Source of the DNA: JAIQFR01 sp041494445
Lineage (GTDB): Bacteria > Acidobacteriota > Polarisedimenticolia > Polarisedimenticolales > JAIQFR01
DNA length: 17,195 nt
NCBI GenBank assembly: GCA_041494445.1
Contig: JBGQAU010000073.1
Coordinates: 1-17,195, forward strand
Direction: 5' to 3'
Made by a program: the position numbers and the translations under genes. Positions within the stretch are counted from its first letter, which is position 1. The number at the start of each line of letters is the position of its first letter. Below, piece by piece: positions 1-8,837 of the stretch. Under the pieces are notes generated by a model. That model had not been told where the DNA came from and did no database searches. It worked only from the letters and a program-made list of their open reading frames with translations.

Positions 1-995
1 AGAGCGGGTTCGTGTCGGAGCAGGACCTCCACGACGCCCTCCGCATCCAGGTCACCCAGATCGTCTACCGTCTCTTCCGCTGGCGCGCCGGCCGCTACCA
101 CTTCCTTCCCGCGGAGCACGTCGACTACGACCGCGAGCATTTTGCGCCGGTGGGCGCCGAGACCATCCTGATGGAAGGGGCCCGGATGGTCGACGAGTGG
201 CCGATCATCGAGCGACGGATCCGGTCGGGCCAGATGCTGCTGAGGAAGACGGCGGCCGGCGCGGCGGTGGAGACGCCCTTCCAGTCCCTGGTCGACACGG
301 ACATCGACCTGGGGCTGCAGGGCGCGGGAGAGACGGGGGAGGCCCCGCCGGAGATCGAGATTCCTTCCGAGGCGAGGGAAGTCCTCCGGATGGTGGACGG
401 ACGCGCCAATGTCCAGGAGATCTCCGAGCGGTGCCCGCTGGGCGAGTTCGACACCTACCGGCTCCTGTACGATCTGTTGAACCGCAATCTGGTCGAGGAA
501 GTGCGCGTCGCGGTGATGATGGAGCCGCTGCGACCCGCGGGACTCGGCGAGCGCCTCGCGGCCCACGGCGTCCCGCTGCTCCTCGCGGTGCTGGCCACGG
601 TGTCGATCCTCACGCTTCGTTACAATCCCGTGGCCCCGTGGAGGGTGGAGATGCACGGGGACGCCACCGAGCGCCTCCGTACCTTCGCGAGCCGCGCGCG
701 ACTCGAGCGGGTAGAGCAGGCGGTCCGGGCGTTCTATCTCGACTTCGGCGCCGTCCCGGAGCGGCTCGACGCGCTGGTCCAGAGCGGCTATCTCAAGCCC
801 AGGGACCTCCTGGACCCGTGGAACCGCCCTTACCGCTACCGGCTCGCGCCCGAGGGGTACCGGATCGAGGGACAGGACGACGTCGGCGCCGGGAGCGAGG
901 AGCTGACGGTTCAGCACCGCTTCAGCGGCGCCGAGCGAATGGTCCTCGAGGGCGCGGCCGGATCGGCGACCCACGGCGCTCGCGGCCGTCCTTGA
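1..995 (+). CDS. DUF4388-type (PATAN-like) protein with membrane segment and pseudopilin-like C-terminus, 5' partial
   Basis: The frame is open to the left edge, and the first in-window start-like codon is a GTG at 12. Because the sequence begins in the middle of what looks like the last third of a DUF4388 domain, the true start is probably upstream. Numbering from position 12: residues 1-75 resemble the end of DUF4388 (FRWRAGRYHF, then an ETILMEGARMVDEW helix). Residues about 117-163 look like a small winged-helix module. Residues about 186-203 form a hydrophobic membrane segment. Residues about 231-290 resemble the globular part of a major type II secretion pseudopilin (AVRAFYLDFGAVPERLDAL, then LDPWNRPYRYRL). 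There is no prepilin-peptidase motif before the hydrophobic helix. DUF4388 proteins occur in gliding and type IV pilus-linked regulation. The function here is unknown; a membrane-anchored sensor or scaffold is a guess. Confidence 0.75.
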   Translation, partial: SGFVSEQDLHDALRIQVTQIVYRLFRWRAGRYHFLPAEHVDYDREHFAPVGAETILMEGARMVDEWPIIERRIRSGQMLLRKTAAGAAVETPFQSLVDTDIDLGLQGAGETGEAPPEIEIPSEAREVLRMVDGRANVQEISERCPLGEFDTYRLLYDLLNRNLVEEVRVAVMMEPLRPAGLGERLAAHGVPLLLAVLATVSILTLRYNPVAPWRVEMHGDATERLRTFASRARLERVEQAVRAFYLDFGAVPERLDALVQSGYLKPRDLLDPWNRPYRYRLAPEGYRIEGQDDVGAGSEELTVQHRFSGAERMVLEGAAGSATHGARGRP

Positions 996-1019
996 CACGC
1001 TGATCCCCCCGTCTTAAAA
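992..1019 (+). promoter_or_regulatory. Putative sigma-70-type promoter for dnaK
   Basis: A perfect TTGACA (992-997) is followed, after 16 bases, by TTAAAA (1014-1019) in otherwise GC-rich DNA. The -35 box covers the last bases of the upstream gene, including its TGA stop (993-995). Transcription would start near 1026, giving a leader of about 45 nt before the dnaK ATG. The -10 match is only three of six, so this is moderate evidence. I see no CIRCE inverted repeat and no well-spaced sigma-32 promoter. Confidence 0.45.
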
Positions 1020-1071
1020 GACCGGCCGTGGCGTCGGTCGGACCCGGAGTCCGCCGACGGGGAGACCAAGC

Positions 1072-2994
<1,923 letters not shown>

Positions 2995-3036
2995 CGTCGT
3001 GGCGCGCGCCGCGACGCTCCGGGAGGGGGAGGTTCC

Positions 3037-3480
3037 ATGGCCCAGAACGAGTGGGACCCGCTGAAGGAACTCGTCGGCGTCCAGCAGCGGATGAACAAGC
3101 TCTTCGAGAGCGCGTTGGCCCGCACGAACTTCGACGCGGAAGGAGGCGTCGGGGCCTGGACTCCCGTCAGCGACGCGCACGAGACCCCCGAGCGCATGAT
3201 CCTGTGCGTGGAGTTGCCCGGGCTCGACCAGGCCGACATCGATGTCCGCGTCGAGCGCGACGAGATCGTCGTCCAGGGGGAGCGCAGGATGGATCGGGAT
3301 CCCGGAGGCGAGTTCCACCGGGTGGAGAGATCGTACGGGAAGTTCCTGCGCCGCTTCCAGCTCCCCCCGACGGTCGATCGGGAGTCCATCGAGGCCGTAT
3401 ACCGGGACGGTGTCCTGACCGTCACTCTCACGAAGCAGGATCGCGATCGAGCCGGCGCGATCCGGGTGGCCGTTCGGTAA
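3037..3480 (+). CDS. Hsp20/alpha-crystallin small heat-shock protein
   Basis: This 147-residue ATP-independent holdase would keep unfolding proteins soluble for refolding by DnaK. The N-terminal arm (DPLKELVGVQQRMNKLFE) is followed by an alpha-crystallin domain at about residues 41-133. Visible hallmarks are VELPGLDQADIDV (58-70), FHRVERSYGKFLRRFQLP (93-110), and the terminal strand motif AVYRDGVLTVTL (120-131). A C-terminal IRV (142-144) fits the I-x-I/V tail that docks onto neighbouring subunits. The start ATG is preceded by a strong GGGAGGGGGAGG Shine-Dalgarno (3020-3031). It sits 42 bases after dnaK with no visible terminator between them, consistent with a shared heat-shock operon. Confidence 0.96.
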   Translation: MAQNEWDPLKELVGVQQRMNKLFESALARTNFDAEGGVGAWTPVSDAHETPERMILCVELPGLDQADIDVRVERDEIVVQGERRMDRDPGGEFHRVERSYGKFLRRFQLPPTVDRESIEAVYRDGVLTVTLTKQDRDRAGAIRVAVR

Positions 3481-3569
3481 AGCGTCCCCGCGCGGCGGAA
3501 CCTTCGACCGCACGAGCCACTTCCTGATCGGAAGCGCGCGAATCGCGGCGGATCGTCGAGAATTCTCCA

Positions 3570-3578
3570 TGCTATACT
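3570..3578 (+). promoter_or_regulatory. Extended -10 promoter for the sigma-factor gene
   Basis: TATACT at 3573-3578 is preceded by TGC (3570-3572), giving an extended -10 element (TGn-TATAMT). There is no good -35 at 16-18 bases upstream, which is acceptable for extended -10 promoters. A perfect ten-base palindrome, GAGAATTCTC (3558-3567), lies in the spacer and could be an operator, although AT-rich promoter composition may explain it. Transcription would begin near 3585, leaving a leader of about 16 nt. Confidence 0.5.
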
Positions 3579-3591
3579 CCCACGCCTTGCC

Positions 3592-3600
3592 GGGGGAGGG
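3592..3600 (+). promoter_or_regulatory. Unusually close ribosome-binding site of the sigma-factor gene
   Basis: The purine run GGGGGAGGG directly abuts the ATG at 3601, closer than the usual 5-9 bases. No alternative in-frame start lies nearby with better spacing, and the protein begins normally for its family shortly afterwards. The spacing may lower translation, or pairing may use the 5' end of the G-run. Confidence 0.45.
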
Positions 3601-4458
3601 ATGGAAGAGGAACGCGAAGAGTCGGGCGGCTCCACGTCGGAATCGCTCAAGAAGTACCTGAGGGAGATCTCCCGACTTTCCCGCGTGACCGCGGAAGAGG
3701 AACGCGTTCTCGGCCGGCGGATCCAAAAAGGAGACGCCAAGGCGCTACGCCGGCTCGTCGAAGCGAACCTCCGATTCGTCGTGTCGTACGCCAAGCGCTA
3801 CCGCGGTTGCGGGCTGTCCTTCCTCGACCTGATCAACGAGGGAAACATCGGCCTCATCGAGGCGGCCAAGCGGTATGATCCCTCAAAGAACGTCAAGTTC
3901 ATCACGTACGCGGTGTGGTGGGTAAGGCAGGCGATCATCCACGCGCTGTCGGACCAGAGCGGAGCCTTCCGGCTCCCCCAGAAGCAGGCCAACCTGTTGT
4001 ACCGCATCGGCAAGGCGCAGTCGAACCTCGTGTCGAAGCTCCGGCGACCTCCGTCCGCGGAGGAGATCGCCCGGCAGATGGACGTGACCACGGAGGAAGT
4101 GACCAACCTCCTGCAGGTCTCGGACGAGAACATCTCGCTCTCGGCGATCATCGACGACGAGCACGAGTTCCATCTGTCCGACAAGCTGGAGCAGGGGATC
4201 ATCCCTTCCGCCGACCTCGTTCTCCTGCGCTCGTCCCTCAAGGGCCTTCTCCGCAAGGCCCTGAACGAGCTGGACGCGAAGGAGGAGAGGGTCCTCCGCC
4301 TCAGGTTCGGGCTCGACGGCGCCGATCCCAAGACTCTCAAGGAGATCGGCGAGATGATGAACCTCTCGCGGGAGCGTATCCGCCAGATCGAGGCGCAGGC
4401 GATCGATAAGCTGAATCGCTCGCAAAAATGCCAGCAGCTTCGGGGCTATCTCAACTGA
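3601..4458 (+). CDS. RNA polymerase sigma-70 family factor, compact group 2/RpoD-like
   Basis: This 285-residue sigma factor directs core RNA polymerase to promoters. Region 1.2 is around residues 15-42 (SLKKYLREISRLSRVTAEEE). Region 2 spans 49-125, including core-binding LVEANLRFVVSYAKRY and the -10-recognition/melting segment FITYAVWWVRQAIIHALSDQ. Region 3 is at about 126-200. Region 4 is at about 218-272, with the -35-binding helix-turn-helix TLKEIGEMMNLSRERIRQIEAQA (245-267). It lacks region 1.1 and the long non-conserved insert of a housekeeping RpoD, and its length resembles RpoH and group 2 factors. The Thr that follows RQAI in E. coli RpoD (Thr440) is Ile here. No clear RpoH box is visible. 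Its place directly after dnaK-hsp20 makes a stress role attractive but unproven. Confidence 0.9.
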   Translation: MEEEREESGGSTSESLKKYLREISRLSRVTAEEERVLGRRIQKGDAKALRRLVEANLRFVVSYAKRYRGCGLSFLDLINEGNIGLIEAAKRYDPSKNVKFITYAVWWVRQAIIHALSDQSGAFRLPQKQANLLYRIGKAQSNLVSKLRRPPSAEEIARQMDVTTEEVTNLLQVSDENISLSAIIDDEHEFHLSDKLEQGIIPSADLVLLRSSLKGLLRKALNELDAKEERVLRLRFGLDGADPKTLKEIGEMMNLSRERIRQIEAQAIDKLNRSQKCQQLRGYLN

Positions 4459-4470
4459 GAGGGATGCATC

Positions 4471-4498
4471 GCGGCCGGCGCGCCCTTCGCCCGGCCGC
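4471..4498 (+). other. GC-rich stem-loop after the sigma-factor gene
   Basis: GCGGCCGG (4471-4478) is the exact complement of CCGGCCGC (4491-4498) across a 12-base loop. It lies between the sigma stop codon and the Shine-Dalgarno of the next gene. No T-run follows, so it is not a canonical intrinsic terminator. It could be an RNA processing or stability element, or chance in GC-rich DNA. Confidence 0.3.
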
Positions 4499-4513
4499 TC
4501 GCGGAGGCCACGG

Positions 4514-5260
4514 ATGGAAGCGCCGTGCCCGCTCTGTCACGGGACCGGCTTCGAGATCAGGACGGGTCCCGGCGGCCTGACGGCCGCGGCGGAGTGCGAG
4601 TGCGGCCGGAGGGGACGGGGAGAAGCTCTGCTCCGGTCCGCCGGCATCCCGAAGCGTTACGACCACTGCTCCCTCGACGCCTTCGAGATCCACGATGCGA
4701 GCCATGACTCCGCGCTCCGCATCGCGCGGGAGTGGGTCGAGCGATGGCCGGACCGGATCGAGCACGGCCTGCTGTTCCTCGGCGAGCCGGGGACCGGGAA
4801 AACGCACCTCGCGGTCGGGATCGCGCGGGACCTGGTCCGGGTCAAGGGGGCCAGGGTGCTCTTCTGCGAGCAGCGGCAGCTCCTGAAGGACCTCCAGGCG
4901 ACGTTCGACGCCGGGGCGGGACGGAGCGAGGGGGACGTCCTCGGGCCGGTGATCGACGCCGAGGTTCTCGTCCTCGACGATGTCGGGGCGGGGCGGACCA
5001 CGCCTTGGGCGCGCGACGTGATGCACGACCTCATCGCCCACCGTTACAACGAGAAGCTCCCGTTGATCATGACCTCGAACCGACCCACCGGCGAGGAACG
5101 GGAGCCGCGCCCCGCGGATTCCGCGCTCGCCGAGGGACTCACGCTGAAGGACCGCCTCGGCGAGGCGCTGATGTCGCGCCTGTACGAGATGTGCCTCGTC
5201 GTACCGGTGGGAGGCAAAGACTTCCGCCGCGGTGTCCTTCATGCCCGCCACCGGTTCTAA
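4514..5260 (+). CDS. DnaC/DnaI-like AAA+ ATPase with N-terminal zinc finger
   Basis: This 248-residue protein is of the helicase-loader/IstB-like ATPase family. Its N-terminus has a probable zinc ribbon: C5-x2-C8 in CPLCHGTG, then C28-x-C30 (CECG). The AAA+ core shows Walker A GEPGTGKT (90-97), Walker B VLVLDDVG (151-158, with D155 and D156), a sensor-1 strand LIMTSN (184-189), and a C-terminal arginine-finger region around LGEALMSRLYEM. In characterised relatives such proteins load the replicative helicase or assist transposition. There is no IS21 transposase or inverted repeat nearby, so a chromosomal loader or other DNA-handling role is more likely. GGAGG at 4503-4507, six bases upstream, supports the ATG. 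The exact function is uncertain. Confidence 0.85.
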   Translation: MEAPCPLCHGTGFEIRTGPGGLTAAAECECGRRGRGEALLRSAGIPKRYDHCSLDAFEIHDASHDSALRIAREWVERWPDRIEHGLLFLGEPGTGKTHLAVGIARDLVRVKGARVLFCEQRQLLKDLQATFDAGAGRSEGDVLGPVIDAEVLVLDDVGAGRTTPWARDVMHDLIAHRYNEKLPLIMTSNRPTGEEREPRPADSALAEGLTLKDRLGEALMSRLYEMCLVVPVGGKDFRRGVLHARHRF

Positions 5261-5264
5261 AGCC

Positions 5265-5286
5265 GCTGCGCCGCGAACGGCGCGGC
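5265..5286 (+). other. Stem-loop between dnaC-like and enoyl-CoA hydratase genes
   Basis: GCGCCG (5268-5273) pairs with CGGCGC (5278-5283) around a CGAA loop. The stem can extend by one G-T and two G-C pairs to 5265/5286. It begins five bases after the stop of the DnaC-like gene and ends just before the next Shine-Dalgarno. No T-tract follows, so a processing or stability role is more likely than termination. Confidence 0.3.
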
Positions 5287-5301
5287 CCGGAGGGAGAGCC
5301 C

Positions 5302-6093
5302 ATGAAACCCGACGGCCAGTCTAACCTCCTGTACGAGGTGCGCGAGCGCACCGCCTGGCTCACCGTCCATCGTCCCGACAAGCTCAACGCGCTGAACCGC
5401 GAAACCATGGAGGAGATCGGAGAGGCGGTCGAGGCCGCGGTTGCCGATCCCGGCGTCGGCGTGCTCGTGGTCACCGGGGCGGGAGAGAAGGCGTTCGTCG
5501 CCGGGGCCGACATCTCGGAGATGAGCGTGATGAATCCGGCCGAGGCTCAGGCGTACTCCCGCTTCCTGCAGAGCGTCCTGGACCGGATCGAGCGCTCGCG
5601 GAAACCGGTCCTCGCCGCGGTGAACGGGTACGCGCTGGGCGGGGGGCTCGAGCTAGCGATGGCCTGCCACGTTCGCATCGCCTCGGAGACCGCGCGCTTC
5701 GGGCAACCCGAGGTGGGACTCGGATTGATCCCCGGCGCCGGCGGCACGCAACGCCTCCCGAGGATCGTCGGGCGCGGCGCGGCCCTCGATCTCATCCTCC
5801 GGGGGGAGATGATCGACGCCGCGGAGGCCCTGCGGGTCGGGCTGGTCAGCCGTGTGGTGACCGCCGCCGCGCTGCGCGACTCGGCGACGGCTTACGCGGC
5901 CACGCTGAACTCGAAGAGCCCCGCCGCGCTCGCCCGAGCGCTGGAGGCGGTGGTTTCCGGCGCGGAGATGTCTTTCGCCGAGGCGGAGCGAATGGAGGCG
6001 GCGTTGTTCGCGCTCGGCTTCGCCACCGAGGACATGCGCGAGGGGACCCGCGCATTCCTCGAGAAGCGGAAGCCCTCTTTCCCGGGACGGTAG
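5302..6093 (+). CDS. Enoyl-CoA hydratase/isomerase (crotonase family)
   Basis: This 263-residue crotonase-fold enzyme probably adds water to trans-2-enoyl-CoA in fatty-acid or branched-chain acyl-CoA breakdown. The oxyanion-hole segment AFVAGADISEM is at residues 64-74. Both catalytic glutamates of true hydratases (rat Glu144 and Glu164) are present: Glu117 in GGGLELAMAC and Glu137 in FGQPEVGLG. The family signature IPGAGGTQRLPR follows. The ATG at 5302 is chosen because GGAGGGA (5289-5295) lies upstream and the family homology begins here. The same frame is open far upstream through the previous gene, but that extension does not resemble protein. It could also act as a 3-hydroxybutyryl- or methylglutaconyl-type hydratase; substrate cannot be read from the sequence. 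Confidence 0.95.
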   Translation: MKPDGQSNLLYEVRERTAWLTVHRPDKLNALNRETMEEIGEAVEAAVADPGVGVLVVTGAGEKAFVAGADISEMSVMNPAEAQAYSRFLQSVLDRIERSRKPVLAAVNGYALGGGLELAMACHVRIASETARFGQPEVGLGLIPGAGGTQRLPRIVGRGAALDLILRGEMIDAAEALRVGLVSRVVTAAALRDSATAYAATLNSKSPAALARALEAVVSGAEMSFAEAERMEAALFALGFATEDMREGTRAFLEKRKPSFPGR

Positions 6094-6098
6094 CGGGG

Positions 6099-8045
6099 GT
6101 GTGGCGGCTCAAGTTCCTCCGGATCCTGCTGCCGGCGCTCCTCCTGCCGTTCATCGCGGTGCTGGTGCTCACCATGCGCGAGCGCCCGGCGCCTCGGACG
6201 CCTTCGAGCGGCGCCCCAGCTTTTTCCGGCCCCCGCGCCGAGCGGATCGAGCTGACGGACCTTTCGGGCGGGTCGAGGCGGCTGTCCGTCAAGGCGAAGG
6301 TCGTGCAGCAGGACGAGGACGGGCGGCTTCGCCTCGAGGGGATCGAGGAGCTGGTGGTCGATCGCGAGGCGGAGCCCCCTCTGATCTTGAGCGCCGAGCG
6401 GGGGGAGACGGACGCAAGCCACCGCCTGATCCGGCTGGAGGGGGGCGTCAACGTCCGCGAAGAGGAAGGGGGTCTCGCGGTGTCGCTCCCCATCCTCGAG
6501 GTCGACGAGGAGAGCGGCGAGGCCCGCTCCATCGGAGAGGTCGCCATCGAGGAACCGCCGTACCGCGGTCGCGCGGCGTCGGTGGTGTACGGGCTCCACG
6601 GCCAGCCGACGGTGCTGTCCGGCGTCGAGATTCACGGCAAGGACGGCTCCACTCTGGCGGCCCAGCACGCGCGCCTCCTCGACGGGCCGAGGGACGTCGA
6701 CCTCTCGGGCGACGTCCGCGCGCAAGGGATGGACTGGACGCTCGCTTCGGGCCGCCTCAGGATCCGCCGGGACGCCGAAGGACGGCTCCGTCATGCCGCC
6801 GCTGCGGACGGGGTGGAGGGCTCCCGGGCTGCGGCCTCCGACTTAGGCCCCGCCGGACGGTTCGCCGCCGACGCGATCGAGGCGACTTGGGACGCGGAAG
6901 GCCGTCCGGAGTCGGTTCTGCTCGAGGGGAACGCGCGGCTGCAGCGCGGGAGCGACGTGTTGACGGCCGGCCGGATCGAGGTGGCGCGATCCGCTGCCGC
7001 CGGAGAATGGGAAACCCGGGCGAAGGGATCGGTCCGCGCCGCCGGCCCGTGGAAGGACGCCCCGGCAGCCGTTCAGTCCGAGGGCCTCACCGCCGCGCTG
7101 AACGCCCACGGAGGCTTGCTCCGCGCGGAATTCGAAAAGGACGTCCGATTCGAGGGGAGCGGCACGGCCGGCGAGGCGGAGCGCCTCGTGTTCGTGCCGT
7201 CCGGCCGCGGTGAGGCGACGCTGCGGTCGGGCCCGGGGCGGCGCGCGCGCCTCGCGCGCGAGCGCACCCGCGTGGCCGCGGACACGCTGACCACGGATCC
7301 CGACGGCACCGAGGTCACGGCAGAGGGGCGCGTCGAGTCGACGCTCCTGCCCGCGCCGTCCTCCGCGGCACGCGGCCCCAAGGGCGGCGGACTCTTCGTC
7401 GAGGGGGAGGCCGTGCACTTCGTGTCCGCCCGTCTGACGAGCCGCTCCGCGGAGACCCGTCTCGTGTTCGACGGAGAGGTGCGGGGCTGGCAGGGGGAGC
7501 GGAACCTCTCGGCGGACCACGTGGAGGTGCGGCGGCAGCCCGAGGAGCTCCACGCGAAGGGCAGCGTGAACACTCGGATGCCGCGGGAGCGGGGAGCGTC
7601 CACATCGGAGTCTGACTACGTCCGGGTCAGCGCGGACCGGCTCGACTACGAGGCCGCCGAGCGGAAGGCGGTGTACACCGGAAGCGTGCGAGTCCGGCAG
7701 GCGGAAGGCTGGCTCGAGGCCGCGCGCGTCGAGGTGCTGCTCGGGGAAGACGGGGGCGAGGTCCGCGAGATGCTCGCGTCGGGAAAGGTCCGCTTCGAGT
7801 TCCACCATTCCGCGGGCGGGAGCATGCCGCAGCCGGCGACCGGCGAGGGGGATCGGGTCGAATACGTCCCAAAGGAGAGCGCCGTCCGGCTGTTCGGGGA
7901 CGAGTCGCCGGCGATGGTCCGGCGGGCGGGCGCGCAGGGGGGCACGACCACCGGGCGGGTGCTACGCTATCGACTCGACCTGGGAACCATCGAGGTCGAG
8001 TCCGGCGACCGCGACCGCGCACGCATTCGGACCTCGGGAAGGTGA
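6099..8045 (+). CDS. Large LptC/LptA-like LPS-export protein (apparent fusion)
   Basis: This 648-residue protein starts at a GTG five bases after the preceding stop. It has a short positively charged N-terminus (MWRLKFLR), then a single hydrophobic helix (about residues 8-28), as in membrane-anchored LptC. Residues about 45-170 look LptC-like. The rest consists of repeated beta-strand units of the LptA/OstA type: for example LLEGNARLQRGSDVLTAGRI (about 274-293), NLSADHVEVRRQPEELHAKG (about 470-490), VSADRLDYEAAERKAVYTGS (about 508-528) and GDRVEYVPKESAVRLFGDES (about 583-603). Typical LptC (about 190 aa) and LptA (about 185 aa) are separate proteins that form the periplasmic bridge carrying LPS to the outer membrane. 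The lptB gene follows nine bases later. Domain limits are estimated by eye. Confidence 0.8.
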   Translation: MWRLKFLRILLPALLLPFIAVLVLTMRERPAPRTPSSGAPAFSGPRAERIELTDLSGGSRRLSVKAKVVQQDEDGRLRLEGIEELVVDREAEPPLILSAERGETDASHRLIRLEGGVNVREEEGGLAVSLPILEVDEESGEARSIGEVAIEEPPYRGRAASVVYGLHGQPTVLSGVEIHGKDGSTLAAQHARLLDGPRDVDLSGDVRAQGMDWTLASGRLRIRRDAEGRLRHAAAADGVEGSRAAASDLGPAGRFAADAIEATWDAEGRPESVLLEGNARLQRGSDVLTAGRIEVARSAAAGEWETRAKGSVRAAGPWKDAPAAVQSEGLTAALNAHGGLLRAEFEKDVRFEGSGTAGEAERLVFVPSGRGEATLRSGPGRRARLARERTRVAADTLTTDPDGTEVTAEGRVESTLLPAPSSAARGPKGGGLFVEGEAVHFVSARLTSRSAETRLVFDGEVRGWQGERNLSADHVEVRRQPEELHAKGSVNTRMPRERGASTSESDYVRVSADRLDYEAAERKAVYTGSVRVRQAEGWLEAARVEVLLGEDGGEVREMLASGKVRFEFHHSAGGSMPQPATGEGDRVEYVPKESAVRLFGDESPAMVRRAGAQGGTTTGRVLRYRLDLGTIEVESGDRDRARIRTSGR

Positions 8046-8054
8046 GGGCGGCGG

Positions 8055-8816
8055 GTGGCGACCACGGCCCAAGCGACGGCGGGAAGCAACGGCGCCGGCC
8101 TCGTGGCGGAGGACCTGGCGAAGACCTATCGGAGCCGGACCGTGGTGGACGGCGTCACGGTACGGATTTCTCCGGGCGAGGTCGTGGGCCTGCTCGGGCC
8201 GAATGGGGCGGGGAAGACCACATCCTTCTACCTGATCCTGGGCCTGGTGCCGCCCCAGCGGGGCCGCGTCCTGCTGGACGGCCGCGATATCACGCGTATG
8301 CCGATGTACCTTCGAGCCCGCCACGGTATCGGTTATCTTCCCCAGGAGGCATCGATCTTCCGCCGCATGACGGTGGAAGAGAATCTTCAGGCGATCCTCG
8401 AAGTGCGAGGCGCCGACGCCGAGCGGTCCCGCAGGCGCTCCGGGCAGCTCCTTGAGGAATTCGGGCTCAGGCACGTCGCCAAGACCCCGGGCTACGCGTT
8501 GTCGGGGGGAGAGCGGCGCCGGGCTGAGATCGCGCGGGCGCTCACGAGCGACCCGAGCTACATGCTTCTCGACGAGCCGTTCGCGGGAATCGACCCGATC
8601 GCGGTCGCCGATCTCCAGCAGGTGGTGGTCCGGCTCCGCGAACGCGGAATCGGAGTGCTGATCACCGATCACAACGTACGCGAGACTTTACAGATCACCG
8701 ATCGCGCGTATATTATCAGTCAGGGTCGGATTTTTCGCGAAGGGACCCCCGCGGAGTTGGCCGCCGACGCGGACGTGCGCAGGGTCTACCTGGGAGAGCG
8801 CTTCCGGCTGCAGTGA
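8055..8816 (+). CDS. lptB: LPS export ABC transporter ATP-binding protein LptB
   Basis: This 253-residue cytoplasmic ATPase powers LptB2FG extraction of LPS from the inner membrane. Walker A is GPNGAGKT (48-55), Q-loop Gln97 sits in YLPQE, the signature is LSGGERR (149-155), Walker B is MLLDEP (170-175, with D173 and catalytic E174), and the switch is His206 in ITDHNVRETL. The closing stretch RVYLGERFRLQ closely matches the LptB C-terminus, and FAGIDPIAV is also LptB-typical. These features separate it from generic ABC ATPases. It starts at GTG, nine bases after the LptC/LptA-like gene, and is probably cotranscribed with it. The permease subunits LptF and LptG are not in the window. Confidence 0.97.
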   Translation: MATTAQATAGSNGAGLVAEDLAKTYRSRTVVDGVTVRISPGEVVGLLGPNGAGKTTSFYLILGLVPPQRGRVLLDGRDITRMPMYLRARHGIGYLPQEASIFRRMTVEENLQAILEVRGADAERSRRRSGQLLEEFGLRHVAKTPGYALSGGERRRAEIARALTSDPSYMLLDEPFAGIDPIAVADLQQVVVRLRERGIGVLITDHNVRETLQITDRAYIISQGRIFREGTPAELAADADVRRVYLGERFRLQ

Positions 8817-8837
8817 GCCGGGCACACACCGAGGCTG

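Noticed and set aside
4514..5260. IS21-type mobile element (IstB)
   Set aside because: There is no istA transposase, terminal inverted repeat or target duplication around the ATPase gene.
4732..5301. In-frame upstream extension of the enoyl-CoA hydratase
   Set aside because: The extension overlaps the DnaC-like gene, is Arg/Gly/Pro-rich and resembles nothing; a good ribosome-binding site precedes the ATG at 5302.
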